Shown one piece after another: positions 5,066 through 14,206 of a stretch of 43,236 nucleotides of DNA. The position numbers and the translations under genes were made by a program. Each line of letters starts with the position of its first letter. Position 1 is the stretch's first letter. The notes beneath the pieces are model-generated. The model was not told where the DNA came from. It was given only the letters and a program-made list of their open reading frames with translations, and searched no databases. Source of the DNA: a virus; the IMG/VR virus record IMGVR_UViG_3300044996_000223, positions 1 to 43,236 of that record; one strand, 5' to 3'.

Positions 5066-5511
5066 AATCTCGTCGCAGAAAACCGCGCATTAACCATTAC
5101 AACAATTTTGACGACCAATCGGATCGCCACAAGCGGCTCGTTTCAGCCGTAATCGAGCAAGCCGTAAAGGATTATCTCTACTACGTGTCCGTTGGTCTCG
5201 CTTTTAATCTTCAACCCATAGATTCAGCATGGAGCACACAGACGACACTAAAAAAATGCACCGTCAAATACGCCAGCGAGCGCGGCAAGGCAACTCGCTA
5301 CGTCCTCACCTTAATCAACGGCGTGGAGATTGTACTACACGGCAAAGACCAAAACATATCACGCGCAGCCATTGAGCGAGTTTGTCATTTCCTTAAACAA
5401 AATGGAGGAATGGATCAATGGATAGATATTGCGGAGCTTCCAATAGCAGGCTGCCAAATCCGCAAAAAACTAACCCAACTACAATATGAAAAGGAAACAC
5501 ACAACACATGA
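5062..5511 (+). CDS. hypothetical protein, 149 aa
   Basis: I do not recognise the family. The N-terminus is strongly basic (KSRRRKPR) and the middle has alternating hydrophobic strands. The rest is soluble with no catalytic motif that I can see. It overlaps both neighbours by ATGA, placing it firmly in the early operon between the KTSC and JAMM-peptidase genes. Confidence 0.7.
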   Translation: MKSRRRKPRINHYNNFDDQSDRHKRLVSAVIEQAVKDYLYYVSVGLAFNLQPIDSAWSTQTTLKKCTVKYASERGKATRYVLTLINGVEIVLHGKDQNISRAAIERVCHFLKQNGGMDQWIDIAELPIAGCQIRKKLTQLQYEKETHNT

Positions 5512-5963
5512 TAACTGCGCTTACTCTCACCCACCCCGCCCGTGTTCGCATGGACAATCACGCCATCGCCGCATACCCGCGCGAATGCTGCGGATTGTTG
5601 CTTGGCACAAAACAAGGCACCATCATCGAGGCGGTACCCACCGAAAACACAATCCGCAAATCGCACGCTCACCACGCATTTGCGATCCCCCTCATCACTG
5701 TACTCATTATCCGCCGCATGGTACGGAAGCTCGTAAAACACGATCCGCGACTCAAAAACCTGCGGATGCTAGGGTTCTACCATTCCCACCCAAACGCTCG
5801 CCCAATCCCCTCGAAAGATGACATTGCGCTGGCTTGGCCGCGGCACGTCTATCTCATTGCGCGCACGCAACGCGGTACTGTCTGCCCGTGGCACGCATGG
5901 GTTCTTGACGATGAAACACCAGCCGAACTCCCTATGACCACCGAAGGAGACATTCCAGCGTGA
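5508..5963 (+). CDS. JAB/MPN (JAMM) metallopeptidase-like protein
   Basis: A 151-aa single-domain protein. It has Glu26 in PRECCGLLLG and the zinc motif H92-x-H94-x7-S102-x2-D105 (HSHPN ... PSKDD), the complete JAMM signature. Bacterial and phage members cleave isopeptide or C-terminal amide bonds, or process tail-assembly proteins. The usual phage version is fused to an NlpC/P60 tail gene in the late operon, whereas this one is free-standing among early genes. A role in removing protein modifications is therefore conceivable but unproven. ATGA at the start and GTGA at the end couple it to its neighbours. Confidence 0.85.
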   Translation: MITALTLTHPARVRMDNHAIAAYPRECCGLLLGTKQGTIIEAVPTENTIRKSHAHHAFAIPLITVLIIRRMVRKLVKHDPRLKNLRMLGFYHSHPNARPIPSKDDIALAWPRHVYLIARTQRGTVCPWHAWVLDDETPAELPMTTEGDIPA

Positions 5964-6205
5964 AAAACCGAACCTCGACCGCGCTCATGCAACCGATCTG
6001 CGAACTCGCCGCCGAATGGCACAACCTCATGGAACGCGCGGGACACGGCGAACGCATACCACGCCGCATCATCACTGCCATCGAAGACGCGCTTGATTCG
6101 CTTTGGGAGCAACGGCGACACCGCCTCGCCGCGCGCGACAAACGGCGTCCAGACCTTCTCCCCATCCTTGACAAAAAAGAAAAACTTGCACCAGCCCATG
6201 TATGA
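5960..6205 (+). CDS. hypothetical helical protein, 81 aa
   Basis: It starts at GTG, which overlaps the upstream stop as GTGA. It is predicted mostly alpha-helical, with a basic Arg-rich C-terminal half and no membrane segment. No family is recognised. It overlaps the next ORF by ATGA, so it belongs to the same polycistron. Confidence 0.65.
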   Translation: MKNRTSTALMQPICELAAEWHNLMERAGHGERIPRRIITAIEDALDSLWEQRRHRLAARDKRRPDLLPILDKKEKLAPAHV

Positions 6206-6525
6206 AACAAAAAACCGAATTGCCAGTTAATTTCAACGCGACCCACGAGCAACCGCTGGCCGATCTTTCGGAAAGCGCAGCCAAAGCTGCCGAGGCCGCC
6301 ATGCACACAACAAGTATGTGGGACGCTCGCCCTGCCGCCGACGCGCTGCCGAGCCGTCTTCACCCGATTGACGTTGCGATCTGGCTGCTCGTAAAAGCCC
6401 GCAAAGCGCGCGCCGTCAAATTTACCGATTCAGAGATTGCCGCCGCGTTCAACCTCGACGTTTCCCACGTCAAAAAAATCTACGCAACAACAGCCCAGCA
6501 CATCGCCCGACGAAAAATTGAGTAG
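6202..6525 (+). CDS. putative helix-turn-helix protein, 107 aa
   Basis: Residues about 75-105 (TDSEIAAAFNLDVSHVKKIY) fit a helix-turn-helix with the recognition helix near SHVKKIY. The N-terminal half is Ala-rich. Its place directly before the DnaB-type helicase suggests a DNA-binding role in replication start or regulation of the operon; this is inference. ATGA overlap upstream; 33 nt separate it from the helicase. Confidence 0.6.
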   Translation: MKQKTELPVNFNATHEQPLADLSESAAKAAEAAMHTTSMWDARPAADALPSRLHPIDVAIWLLVKARKARAVKFTDSEIAAAFNLDVSHVKKIYATTAQHIARRKIE

Positions 6526-6558
6526 CCAAAACTTCTCAACGCTACCACGACACTCCCC

Positions 6559-6594
6559 ATGAACAACACCATGAACAACACCATGAACAACACC
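6559..6594 (+). repeat. 12-nt tandem repeat carrying three in-frame start codons
   Basis: ATGAACAACACC occurs three times in a row at the 5' end of the helicase gene, giving MNNT three times and three equivalent ATGs. No ribosome site precedes the first. Slippage would change only the number of leading tetrapeptides. Confidence 0.9.
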
Positions 6595-7914
6595 CACCGC
6601 GACCGCGTTCTACCCAATGCACAAGACGCAGAAATGTGCATACTCGGCGCCGCGCTCCTCTCTCAAGAGTGCGCCGCCACGATCTTCGACACCATCAAGC
6701 TCGACGATTTCTACTACACCCACCACCAGATCATCTACCGCGAACTGCGCGCGCTCAAAACCGCCGACACTGTTCTCCTCACGCAACGCCTCGCCGACAT
6801 CGGCAAGCTCGAAGAAATCGGCGGCCCTGCCATGCTGTCTGATTGCATCGGCAAAGTACCTACCACCGAAAACGTCGAATACTACATCGAAACAGTTAAA
6901 GAGAGGGCGTCGCTCCGCAACCTCATTGGCGTCCTCGCCCGCAATCTCGACAAGGCCTATGACGTGAATTCAGATGTGCTTCAATTTCACGATCAAGTTG
7001 AAAGCGAAGTGCTCTCGATCACATCCGCATCCATGTTCGACACCGCCACGCCCACCATTGCCGACGGCTCGCGCAAATTCATCGAACGCCTCGCCGCCAG
7101 GCTCGACTCCAACAGTCACGGCGTTACCGGAATACCCACCGGGTTCGCCAAGCTCGACAAGTACACAACCGGCATCCACCCGCTTTATTATATTATCGCG
7201 GCGCGCCCAAGCGTCGGCAAGACGATGCTGATGATGAACATTGCCGAACACTTCGCAATCGCGCAAAAGAAACCCGTCGCGATCTTCTCGCTGGAAATGT
7301 CCATCGAAGAACTCACCGAACGACTCTACTCGTCCGTCACGCGCATCAATTCCATGTCCATCCGCACCGGCAACCTAAACAACGCAGAATGCAACCGCAT
7401 CCTGAACGCCATCAACGAGATTGACGCCTCCGGCATGATTATTGACGACACCACCGGACTCGACATCGCCGAACTACGACGACGCGCCCGCCGCTTCGTG
7501 CACAAGCACGGTGCCGCCGCGATATTCGTTGACTACCTCGGCCTCATCGAATCATCGTCGCGCCGCGCGCTCGACAACGATACCGTCCGCGTCAGCATTG
7601 TTTCGGCGGGACTCAAAAACCTACAGCGCGAGCTTAAGGTTCCCGTCATCGCGTGCTGCCAACTTAACAGAGACAAGGAAAAGCGCGGCGACGACGCTCG
7701 CCCAAAACTTTCCGATCTCCGACAATCCGGCTCCATCGAACAAGACGCCGACGTGGTTTTACTCCTCCATCGCAAACTTCACGACGAAGACCCAACGGAA
7801 GCCTGCAAAACCGTACTCGACATTGCCAAGCAACGACACGGCCCGATCGGTTTAATCCCGCTTACCCTCCTCAACACCTGTTACCGCTTTGAAAGCTCAA
7901 CCAACGCCACCTAA
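6559..7914 (+). CDS. dnaB: DnaB-type replicative helicase
   Basis: A 451-aa protein with the two DnaB domains. The N-terminal helical domain (residues about 18-120, starting LPNAQDAEMCILGAAL) is followed by the RecA-like ATPase with Walker A ARPSVGKT (215-222), EMS after the Walker A strand and a Walker B strand ending in VDYLGLI. Late motifs include ACCQLNRD and LRQSGSIEQDADVV. It unwinds DNA ahead of the phage fork as a hexamer. It is the best-supported replication gene in the genome; no loader or primase is recognised beside it. The start is uncertain among three tandem ATGs. Confidence 0.95.
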   Translation: MNNTMNNTMNNTHRDRVLPNAQDAEMCILGAALLSQECAATIFDTIKLDDFYYTHHQIIYRELRALKTADTVLLTQRLADIGKLEEIGGPAMLSDCIGKVPTTENVEYYIETVKERASLRNLIGVLARNLDKAYDVNSDVLQFHDQVESEVLSITSASMFDTATPTIADGSRKFIERLAARLDSNSHGVTGIPTGFAKLDKYTTGIHPLYYIIAARPSVGKTMLMMNIAEHFAIAQKKPVAIFSLEMSIEELTERLYSSVTRINSMSIRTGNLNNAECNRILNAINEIDASGMIIDDTTGLDIAELRRRARRFVHKHGAAAIFVDYLGLIESSSRRALDNDTVRVSIVSAGLKNLQRELKVPVIACCQLNRDKEKRGDDARPKLSDLRQSGSIEQDADVVLLLHRKLHDEDPTEACKTVLDIAKQRHGPIGLIPLTLLNTCYRFESSTNAT

Positions 7915-7924
7915 TAATCCAACC

Positions 7925-8074
7925 ATGACCACCACCGCGCCGCAAAACGGGAAGGGATCGCGCCCACGCCGCGTCAACGGCGAGCGCTATCGCCGCGAAC
8001 ACAGCCGCATATTCAGAAAGAATCCAAAGAAGAACCCAAAGAAGCGAAGGAAAATTTCAGAAGTAGCTACTTAA
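7925..8074 (+). CDS. small basic protein, 49 aa
   Basis: GKGSRPRRVNGERYRREH followed by a Lys/Arg-rich tail matches a short conserved phage protein type of unknown function that often sits near replication genes. The chosen start (MTTTAP) follows the helicase stop by 10 nt; an earlier in-frame ATG at 7889 lies inside the helicase gene. The 3' end overlaps the convergent late operon by 4 nt. Confidence 0.6.
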   Translation: MTTTAPQNGKGSRPRRVNGERYRREHSRIFRKNPKKNPKKRRKISEVAT

Positions 8075-11000
8075 CGCCGCGCCAATCGTGGCTGTTGTGA
8101 CGCTTCATTGCTTTCACGAAGCAATCGGAACAAGCCTGACAACAAGGCTTGCCGCGCCGCACGATCCTTTTTGTACTGCTCGCGCTGCTGGGCATTAAGT
8201 CCAGCGTAAAACTCATGCTCGAATTGTCGGCTACCGGTAAACGGCGCGTTCGCGTGATCCCTGTACCTCTCGCTGATCTTCTTCGGTGTATATCCGCTCT
8301 CGATCAACTCATTGTAGAGCACCTTCACGCGCTCCGCGTTATTCAACCTCACGGCCTCGTCAAGATCGCGGTACTTGCTTATCGTGCCAACCGGCTCTGA
8401 CTTGCGCCCCTTCCGCGCCATGAACCGACGTGCCGCCGTGCTCGTTGCTTCCCTGACGCGCTCCGAATACCCGAACGATTCGATTGGACGCTTGAACGTG
8501 CCTTCAATGAATTTCTGCGGTGCCGTCTGCCCGCCGCTGCCGAGTTTATTTGAAACCGCGCCGTACAACATCGGGTTCTGCTGTTCAAACGCCGCGCGCG
8601 CCTGCTCACCTACTTGTGAAAGCGTATAACCACGCCCCAAGTCCTTTGCCAGTCGCGGCGCCGGTCCGCCGCGCAAATCCAATCGGTTCCCGGTAATCGC
8701 CGCATACGCGCCACCAACGCCCGGTCCAAGCCACGGATGCAACGCCGTGCTGGTTATATCGGAAAACGCTTTGCCGCCGATCTCGTCAACCGTCTCCCCT
8801 TCAATCGCGCCATGTATGACTGCATCCAACCCATACCCGCGTAATCCGCGCCGCAACCCCGTCAACTGAAATACATCCAGCGTCCGGCGTTTTCCGTCAT
8901 CACCGTCACCCAAATCCACTTCACCAATCTTCGTGCCCGGTCTGCCAGTCGGGTTGTCCCATAAAAAATAATTCATCATCGCGGGCACAAGTGCCATCAT
9001 CGCCGTATTCGACAGATTCATTAAACGCGGCATAACTGTATTCGCTTCAAAACCGGGGCTACCAATCACCAGCCGACGACCAAACCGATTAAACGTCTGA
9101 CCCGCCACGATGAATGGACTCAACCCAACGTCGCGCGCCCACGCCGCCTCCGGCGACATCAAGCGGCGATTGTACTCGCCAAGCTGATTCACGAATTTCA
9201 CCCTGTTATCCAGCGTGTCAACCGCTCGCCCTGCCTCCACGTTCTTAGTAAACCAATCGTCCAATATCAACCGCGTCGCCGTATCGTTCTTGTGCAAAAA
9301 CTCCTGAACCGGAGCTGTAATCCTACCCAAGCCTACCGCTGGGTATTCCGGGCGGATCAACCCTAACTGCGCCAGTCTGGAAATCTGCGCCCGAATCTCC
9401 GGCGTGTCATTTGCCATTTCAATACGCTTCATCGTCAGTGCCCGCGCCGCTTCTTCTGTGCCAACAAACGGCAACCGCCGCAACTGTTCGAGCGCGTAGT
9501 TGTCGCCTCTCAACGAATTTATCAAAATGGAAATCTGGTTTTTCGTGTGCGCTGACGCATCTACGCCAGACAACATTTGCAACTGCGTGAACGCGCGTAG
9601 TATCGGATTGCTTCTCGGCCTCAACCCCGTGTTTAGCACCCGCAACACTTCATCCGCCATGCGTTCTGGCACCCACAAACTCTTTTCAATGTATTGCAGT
9701 TGGCCGCTCGGTAGTGTCTCTGGCGCTTTAATTGGTATCCTGACAGGTTTCTCGCCCATCACCACCGTCGGCGCATCCTCGCCATACTTAGTGATAACAC
9801 CGCCTGCCTCTACAATCGCATCATAGAACCGCTGCTTCGTCACCTCGTTCCACCGCCCCCCAATCGAATTCAGAATTACCGCATCCATGTCAGTCGAATA
9901 CTCGCCCGTGCCTTTTGCCAGCCGTGAAAATTTATCTCGCTTCACATTCGGGTTGCGATGATTCGAGTACATGATCTCCGGCACCGGCATACCGTTCTCA
10001 GCAAAGCCGCGCATTTCTTCCGCCTTGAAATCCGCCAACAGGTTCACCCGCATACCAAGCTCCGGGTATCTACCGCGCCCCTCGCGCGGCGTGTTCGGAT
10101 CAACCCGTAACATTTCGTTGTAAAGCGGATCCATCCACTTTTTCACCATTTCACGATTCCACGCCAGCGTTGTCGAAACCAACTCCGGATCGCCCTTCGC
10201 TCGACGCAACTCCGCGTCCATCGCATCAAGCCCACTCGTTCCTCCATGCGCCTCCTCAATATCACTAACCGCCTTCATTGCCTCATCAATATCAGACGGC
10301 TTTGCATTCGGGTCATCCAACAACCGCCGCACCCGTTCCCGCGCCTGATCGTAAATCCCTAGCACCTCGTTCTTGTTGATAACACCCATGACGCGCGCCT
10401 TAAACGCCTTGTCATGCAACCGGGTTTTCGGAAGCACGTTCCCAAGTACCTCGTCCTTGATATAACGCGGCGCGATCTTCGCCGCCGCGTGCTGACGTGC
10501 CGCAATCCCCAATCCTTCCCGCATCAAGTTCGGAATACCGGAACCCGGAAACTTGAACCGATCAATAAACGACTGCATCACCCTCCACGTCTCCCGCGTG
10601 CCGGGCGCGACGATACCTAGATTGCCAAACAAATTCCCCTGTTGTTTTTCCGCTTCCTCTTTGGCCTTCGCTTCCTCCGCTGCGACGCGATCCGCCTCGG
10701 CCTTTGCCGCCGCCTGCTTCGCTGTCTCATCCACTTCGCCGACCAACTTCATCGGCTCCGACTGCCCCTTCAACAAATCGCCAGTGCCCTTTTCGCCGCT
10801 CGCAAGACGCGGCGGCGCGCTCGATTGCAACCCGGCGCGCTCACGGACTTGTCGCACCTTGACGGGATCAAGCTGCCAGTTTTCCCATGACGCCAACTCG
10901 CGACCCGCCGCATCAGCCAATGCCGCTGTCTTGTTGCTCGCCTTCACCCCGACTGCGTTGGCCTCCTCTGCTCGTGTCGTCACGGATCGTCCAATTCTTG

Positions 11001-13146
11001 CCTTCGTCCGCAACTCGCCAACGATCTCTGCTGCCGACTTCGACATCTTCCGCATTTCCTCCATTGCGGTATCGTTGCTGCCAAACAAATCAACCTGCTT
11101 CGCGGAAGCGCCGCTGACGCCGCTGGCCTGCATTGCGCGCACCATCTGACGCGCTTCCTCCGGTGTCAGCTTCGGGTCTTTCAATACCTCTCCCAAAACC
11201 ATCCGCTGCACCGCATCATTCTTTGGCGCGGCGTCCGCTATCGCGGCTGCTTGGTCAGGCGTGACGCGCTCGTTGATGAAGCTGTCCCACAGACTATCGG
11301 CGGCAGAGAACCCAATGGACGCAGCTTTCTTGCCTGCAATGCCGTTTTGTCTTGCTCTTGCCAAAGCCTCATCCGCGCCGCGTGTTGCTGCCGTGTCTCT
11401 GAGGAATTTTGCTTGGTCATAAATTGTTCCTTTCCCATCCACGATGTTCTTCTCGGCGGCGATAATACGGGCATCCAAAGCCGTGTACCCGTCCGCCTCG
11501 CGCAATATCTGCGCGTTGTAGCTACTGACACCCCGCTCTCGTCCATAATTAAACCTACCGTGTCCATCCGCAACAATATACTTCTGGCTGCCAGTAAGTC
11601 CATGCTCTGATGGATTCTTCGGCTCCCACAACAAAAGGTTTCCACCCTTCACCGCATCCCAATCGCCGCCAATCGTTTCCCTGTGCGTCTCGCTCGCGCC
11701 GCTGCTGGTGTCCGACATTCGCTTGAACTGCATCAAGTCTGGACGCACCGCGATCTGATCCCCCGCAATCCCATGTACCGCGCCCACTCCGCCAACAGAT
11801 ACCCCGCTCGGAACTGGCGCAGACGACACCGGCCTCACGGCAGGCTCCACGGACACCGCGCTTGGCTCAGGAGCTACGCTCTCCACCGGTTTCGACTCAA
11901 CCACCGGCGGCTTCGCTAATCGCGGCTCCACGGGTCTGCTAGGCGGCGTCACTACTGGCGCGCCAGGAGCAACAACACTCGGCTTCGCTAATCGCGGCTC
12001 CACGGGCACGGCGGACGCGGGCGGAGAACCAAAGCGATTCACCGGTAATGCTCTCACACTCAATATGCCGCCTTGCGCCTCAATCATTTTCCCTAGCTCG
12101 TTCGGTGCGGCGCGATCCACCATCACGCCATTCGGAAGCGCCACAAACCTTGTCTGCGGATTCACTGTGGCAGCATTTTCCCACCACGGCACCGCCGACA
12201 ACGGCGCAAAACTCTGCGGCGCGGGCACAGCCGCCGCGTCACTCATCCGCTGGGGAAGACCTCGGTGGTGGTACTCATCAAACGCACGATCAAAGGTGCT
12301 GACGCCAACCGATAAATCAACAGGAGAGCTTGAAGCTGGCTTCGACTTTGGAGCAATCGGATTCTTAAACCCACGCACAGCATGACCAGCGGCCATTCCG
12401 CCCATCAATCCACTGACAATACCACCAACACCAAGCCGCGACGCCTCGCTATAATCACCGCGACGCCACGCATCATAAGCCGCCCCGATCTCTCTAGGAA
12501 CACCCTGCAACATCTCCTTGCCAAAATATCCAGACACCGCAGTTTGCGCGATCCTTGATCCACCAAACCCGCCAGCCATCGCGATATTTTGCGGCGTAGC
12601 AAACCCACGAACCACATCATAGATTCCCGCGCCAGCGCCCGACACGACATCACCGAAAGGCTTCGCTCCAGCCTTATCCGCGTAATAAGGCGCAAACGAT
12701 ACAAATGGCGTCACGAACGGCGACGCCAATACTGCGGCACCAACACCAAGCCCGTTACGCATCCAGTCCCGCATTACCGTTGCGCTCGACAAACTCGGAT
12801 CATTCCAAACACCACGCGGCGCGCCCGGTTTACCGCTCAATTCGGGCAGAAAACTCCAATCTTTTGCCGCCTTCAATTCATTGTAAATTTCACTCGGACT
12901 CACGCCAATCACGCCACCCGCAAGAGGCTCATTCCACCACGCCGACATCGCATGACTGTCGTTATCGCCGCTGATAGACCCGTACTTCTCGGCATCCGTC
13001 AAAGCGGGAACCTGATTGTTACCCGACGGCCTGACGCCATTCCGATAATCCAACAACGCAGAGTCAAACACAGATGACGACGGATTGATTGCCGTGCTGG
13101 ATTTCCCTCCGCTGTATTCACTGTATGCGTCGTCAAAAACACTCAT
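8071..13146 (-). CDS. giant internal virion / polyvalent protein with ParB-like domain
   Basis: 1691 aa, the last gene of the late operon. Residues about 130-260 contain hydrophobic glycine-rich stretches. Residues 380-450 are a Pro/Val/Glu-rich linker with repeats of EPRLAKP. Residues about 470-590 form a ParB-like domain (IVADGHGRFNYGRERG, then READGYTALDARIIAAEKN). Ala/Lys-rich coiled-coil segments follow and the C-terminal part is highly charged. Such large multidomain proteins are packed in the head and delivered with the DNA. The short motif F-D-x-A-x3-Y recurs at residues 3, 26 and 284. Start at 13146 (MSVFDD) rather than 13161 because GAGG lies 8 nt upstream. It is followed on the other strand by the convergent early operon. 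Confidence 0.8.
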   Translation of the reverse strand: MSVFDDAYSEYSGGKSSTAINPSSSVFDSALLDYRNGVRPSGNNQVPALTDAEKYGSISGDNDSHAMSAWWNEPLAGGVIGVSPSEIYNELKAAKDWSFLPELSGKPGAPRGVWNDPSLSSATVMRDWMRNGLGVGAAVLASPFVTPFVSFAPYYADKAGAKPFGDVVSGAGAGIYDVVRGFATPQNIAMAGGFGGSRIAQTAVSGYFGKEMLQGVPREIGAAYDAWRRGDYSEASRLGVGGIVSGLMGGMAAGHAVRGFKNPIAPKSKPASSSPVDLSVGVSTFDRAFDEYHHRGLPQRMSDAAAVPAPQSFAPLSAVPWWENAATVNPQTRFVALPNGVMVDRAAPNELGKMIEAQGGILSVRALPVNRFGSPPASAVPVEPRLAKPSVVAPGAPVVTPPSRPVEPRLAKPPVVESKPVESVAPEPSAVSVEPAVRPVSSAPVPSGVSVGGVGAVHGIAGDQIAVRPDLMQFKRMSDTSSGASETHRETIGGDWDAVKGGNLLLWEPKNPSEHGLTGSQKYIVADGHGRFNYGRERGVSSYNAQILREADGYTALDARIIAAEKNIVDGKGTIYDQAKFLRDTAATRGADEALARARQNGIAGKKAASIGFSAADSLWDSFINERVTPDQAAAIADAAPKNDAVQRMVLGEVLKDPKLTPEEARQMVRAMQASGVSGASAKQVDLFGSNDTAMEEMRKMSKSAAEIVGELRTKARIGRSVTTRAEEANAVGVKASNKTAALADAAGRELASWENWQLDPVKVRQVRERAGLQSSAPPRLASGEKGTGDLLKGQSEPMKLVGEVDETAKQAAAKAEADRVAAEEAKAKEEAEKQQGNLFGNLGIVAPGTRETWRVMQSFIDRFKFPGSGIPNLMREGLGIAARQHAAAKIAPRYIKDEVLGNVLPKTRLHDKAFKARVMGVINKNEVLGIYDQARERVRRLLDDPNAKPSDIDEAMKAVSDIEEAHGGTSGLDAMDAELRRAKGDPELVSTTLAWNREMVKKWMDPLYNEMLRVDPNTPREGRGRYPELGMRVNLLADFKAEEMRGFAENGMPVPEIMYSNHRNPNVKRDKFSRLAKGTGEYSTDMDAVILNSIGGRWNEVTKQRFYDAIVEAGGVITKYGEDAPTVVMGEKPVRIPIKAPETLPSGQLQYIEKSLWVPERMADEVLRVLNTGLRPRSNPILRAFTQLQMLSGVDASAHTKNQISILINSLRGDNYALEQLRRLPFVGTEEAARALTMKRIEMANDTPEIRAQISRLAQLGLIRPEYPAVGLGRITAPVQEFLHKNDTATRLILDDWFTKNVEAGRAVDTLDNRVKFVNQLGEYNRRLMSPEAAWARDVGLSPFIVAGQTFNRFGRRLVIGSPGFEANTVMPRLMNLSNTAMMALVPAMMNYFLWDNPTGRPGTKIGEVDLGDGDDGKRRTLDVFQLTGLRRGLRGYGLDAVIHGAIEGETVDEIGGKAFSDITSTALHPWLGPGVGGAYAAITGNRLDLRGGPAPRLAKDLGRGYTLSQVGEQARAAFEQQNPMLYGAVSNKLGSGGQTAPQKFIEGTFKRPIESFGYSERVREATSTAARRFMARKGRKSEPVGTISKYRDLDEAVRLNNAERVKVLYNELIESGYTPKKISERYRDHANAPFTGSRQFEHEFYAGLNAQQREQYKKDRAARQALLSGLFRLLRESNEASQQPRLARR

Positions 13147-13182
13147 AAACAAACCTCGCACATACTGTTGGACATGCTCTGT

Positions 13183-14181
13183 TTAGTACCGTGTGTCGTA
13201 CCCAGCCGCTTCTAAATTCCGCAACGCCGCGTCCCGATCACCGCCAGCTTCGTAAATCGCCTGCAACGCAATCTCGCGCGTCAGTTGACGCTTTCCAGAC
13301 GGCATCACCGGCTGTTGTGAAGTAGGTACTTGTGGTGAAGCCTGCTCAACTGGCTGCGATTGACCTGATTGACCCGATTGATCACCCGCAAACTGAAATG
13401 TCGGCATTGCGCCTCCTGCAAATCCCGTCATGCCGTCAGGCCCGATATTCTCGAACGGATCACCACCGCCGCCAACTCCAAAACCGACATTGCCAAAACC
13501 GACATTGTTGGCGCCGACGCCGCGCACCGCACGATCACGCTTGCTCTGTAAATCGCTGATTTTACTGTACGTTTCCCTCAACAGCCTGTCCCATTCGCTC
13601 AAATCGGAACCGGGATATTCAGAAGCTCGTTGCGCGCGGCGCATCCGGATCTCCATTAAATCCCGTTGTAACTGATTTAATTCTTTGTCTGAATTCGGCA
13701 CGAAGTTCGGATCGCGCGACGTAGTCTTCGTGTTCGGATCAATCCATAGACCCGTCGCGGCATTATAACTCGGCGCAAGTTTCCGCTCCGGTTTCGGCAC
13801 GAAGTTCGGATCGCGCTTCGTCGTCATCGTGTTCGGATCAATCCATAGACCCGTCGCGGCATCATACCTCGGCGCATGTTTCGGAGTATGCTTCTTCTGA
13901 CCAAACCGAATCGAGTACGCCATCGTCGTCGGATTGAAACTTTTTCCCGTAACGACCATGTTCGGATCGTTCGGCACCGCGCTTGCCAGATTAACCAGAT
14001 CGTTCATCCGCTTCTTTTTGTCCATCATCAGATCAATCTCGGCTTGGCGTTTCCGTGCCAGCCAGTACCGATCCGCCATCACCTGATTCAGGTTATCTTG
14101 GTAATCTTGTCGGTTCTGATCCCATACCTCTTGCGCCAGTCCACCCGGTATCGCGCCGCTGAATTGTGCTTGATAAGGCAT
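13183..14181 (-). CDS. internal virion protein with duplicated segment
   Basis: 332 aa, preceded by AAGGAG. Its N-terminal 60 residues are helical and charged. Residues about 105-170 are a tandem duplication of roughly 34 aa, each copy carrying AATGLWIDPNT and RDPNFVP. A second coiled-coil segment and a Gly/Gln-rich linker follow, then a conserved-looking C-terminus (EIALQAIYEAGGDRDAALRNLE, a UBA-like helical motif in appearance only). Its place between two other internal-protein candidates suggests an ejected or core protein. No family is recognised. Confidence 0.65.
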   Translation of the reverse strand: MPYQAQFSGAIPGGLAQEVWDQNRQDYQDNLNQVMADRYWLARKRQAEIDLMMDKKKRMNDLVNLASAVPNDPNMVVTGKSFNPTTMAYSIRFGQKKHTPKHAPRYDAATGLWIDPNTMTTKRDPNFVPKPERKLAPSYNAATGLWIDPNTKTTSRDPNFVPNSDKELNQLQRDLMEIRMRRAQRASEYPGSDLSEWDRLLRETYSKISDLQSKRDRAVRGVGANNVGFGNVGFGVGGGGDPFENIGPDGMTGFAGGAMPTFQFAGDQSGQSGQSQPVEQASPQVPTSQQPVMPSGKRQLTREIALQAIYEAGGDRDAALRNLEAAGYDTRY

Positions 14182-14206
14182 TGTCGTTTCTCCTTAGTTG
14201 GATATG

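Noticed and set aside
8071-8080. Bidirectional terminator between the early and late operons
   Set aside because: The two stop codons overlap by 4 bp and I see no hairpin with a T-run on either strand there.
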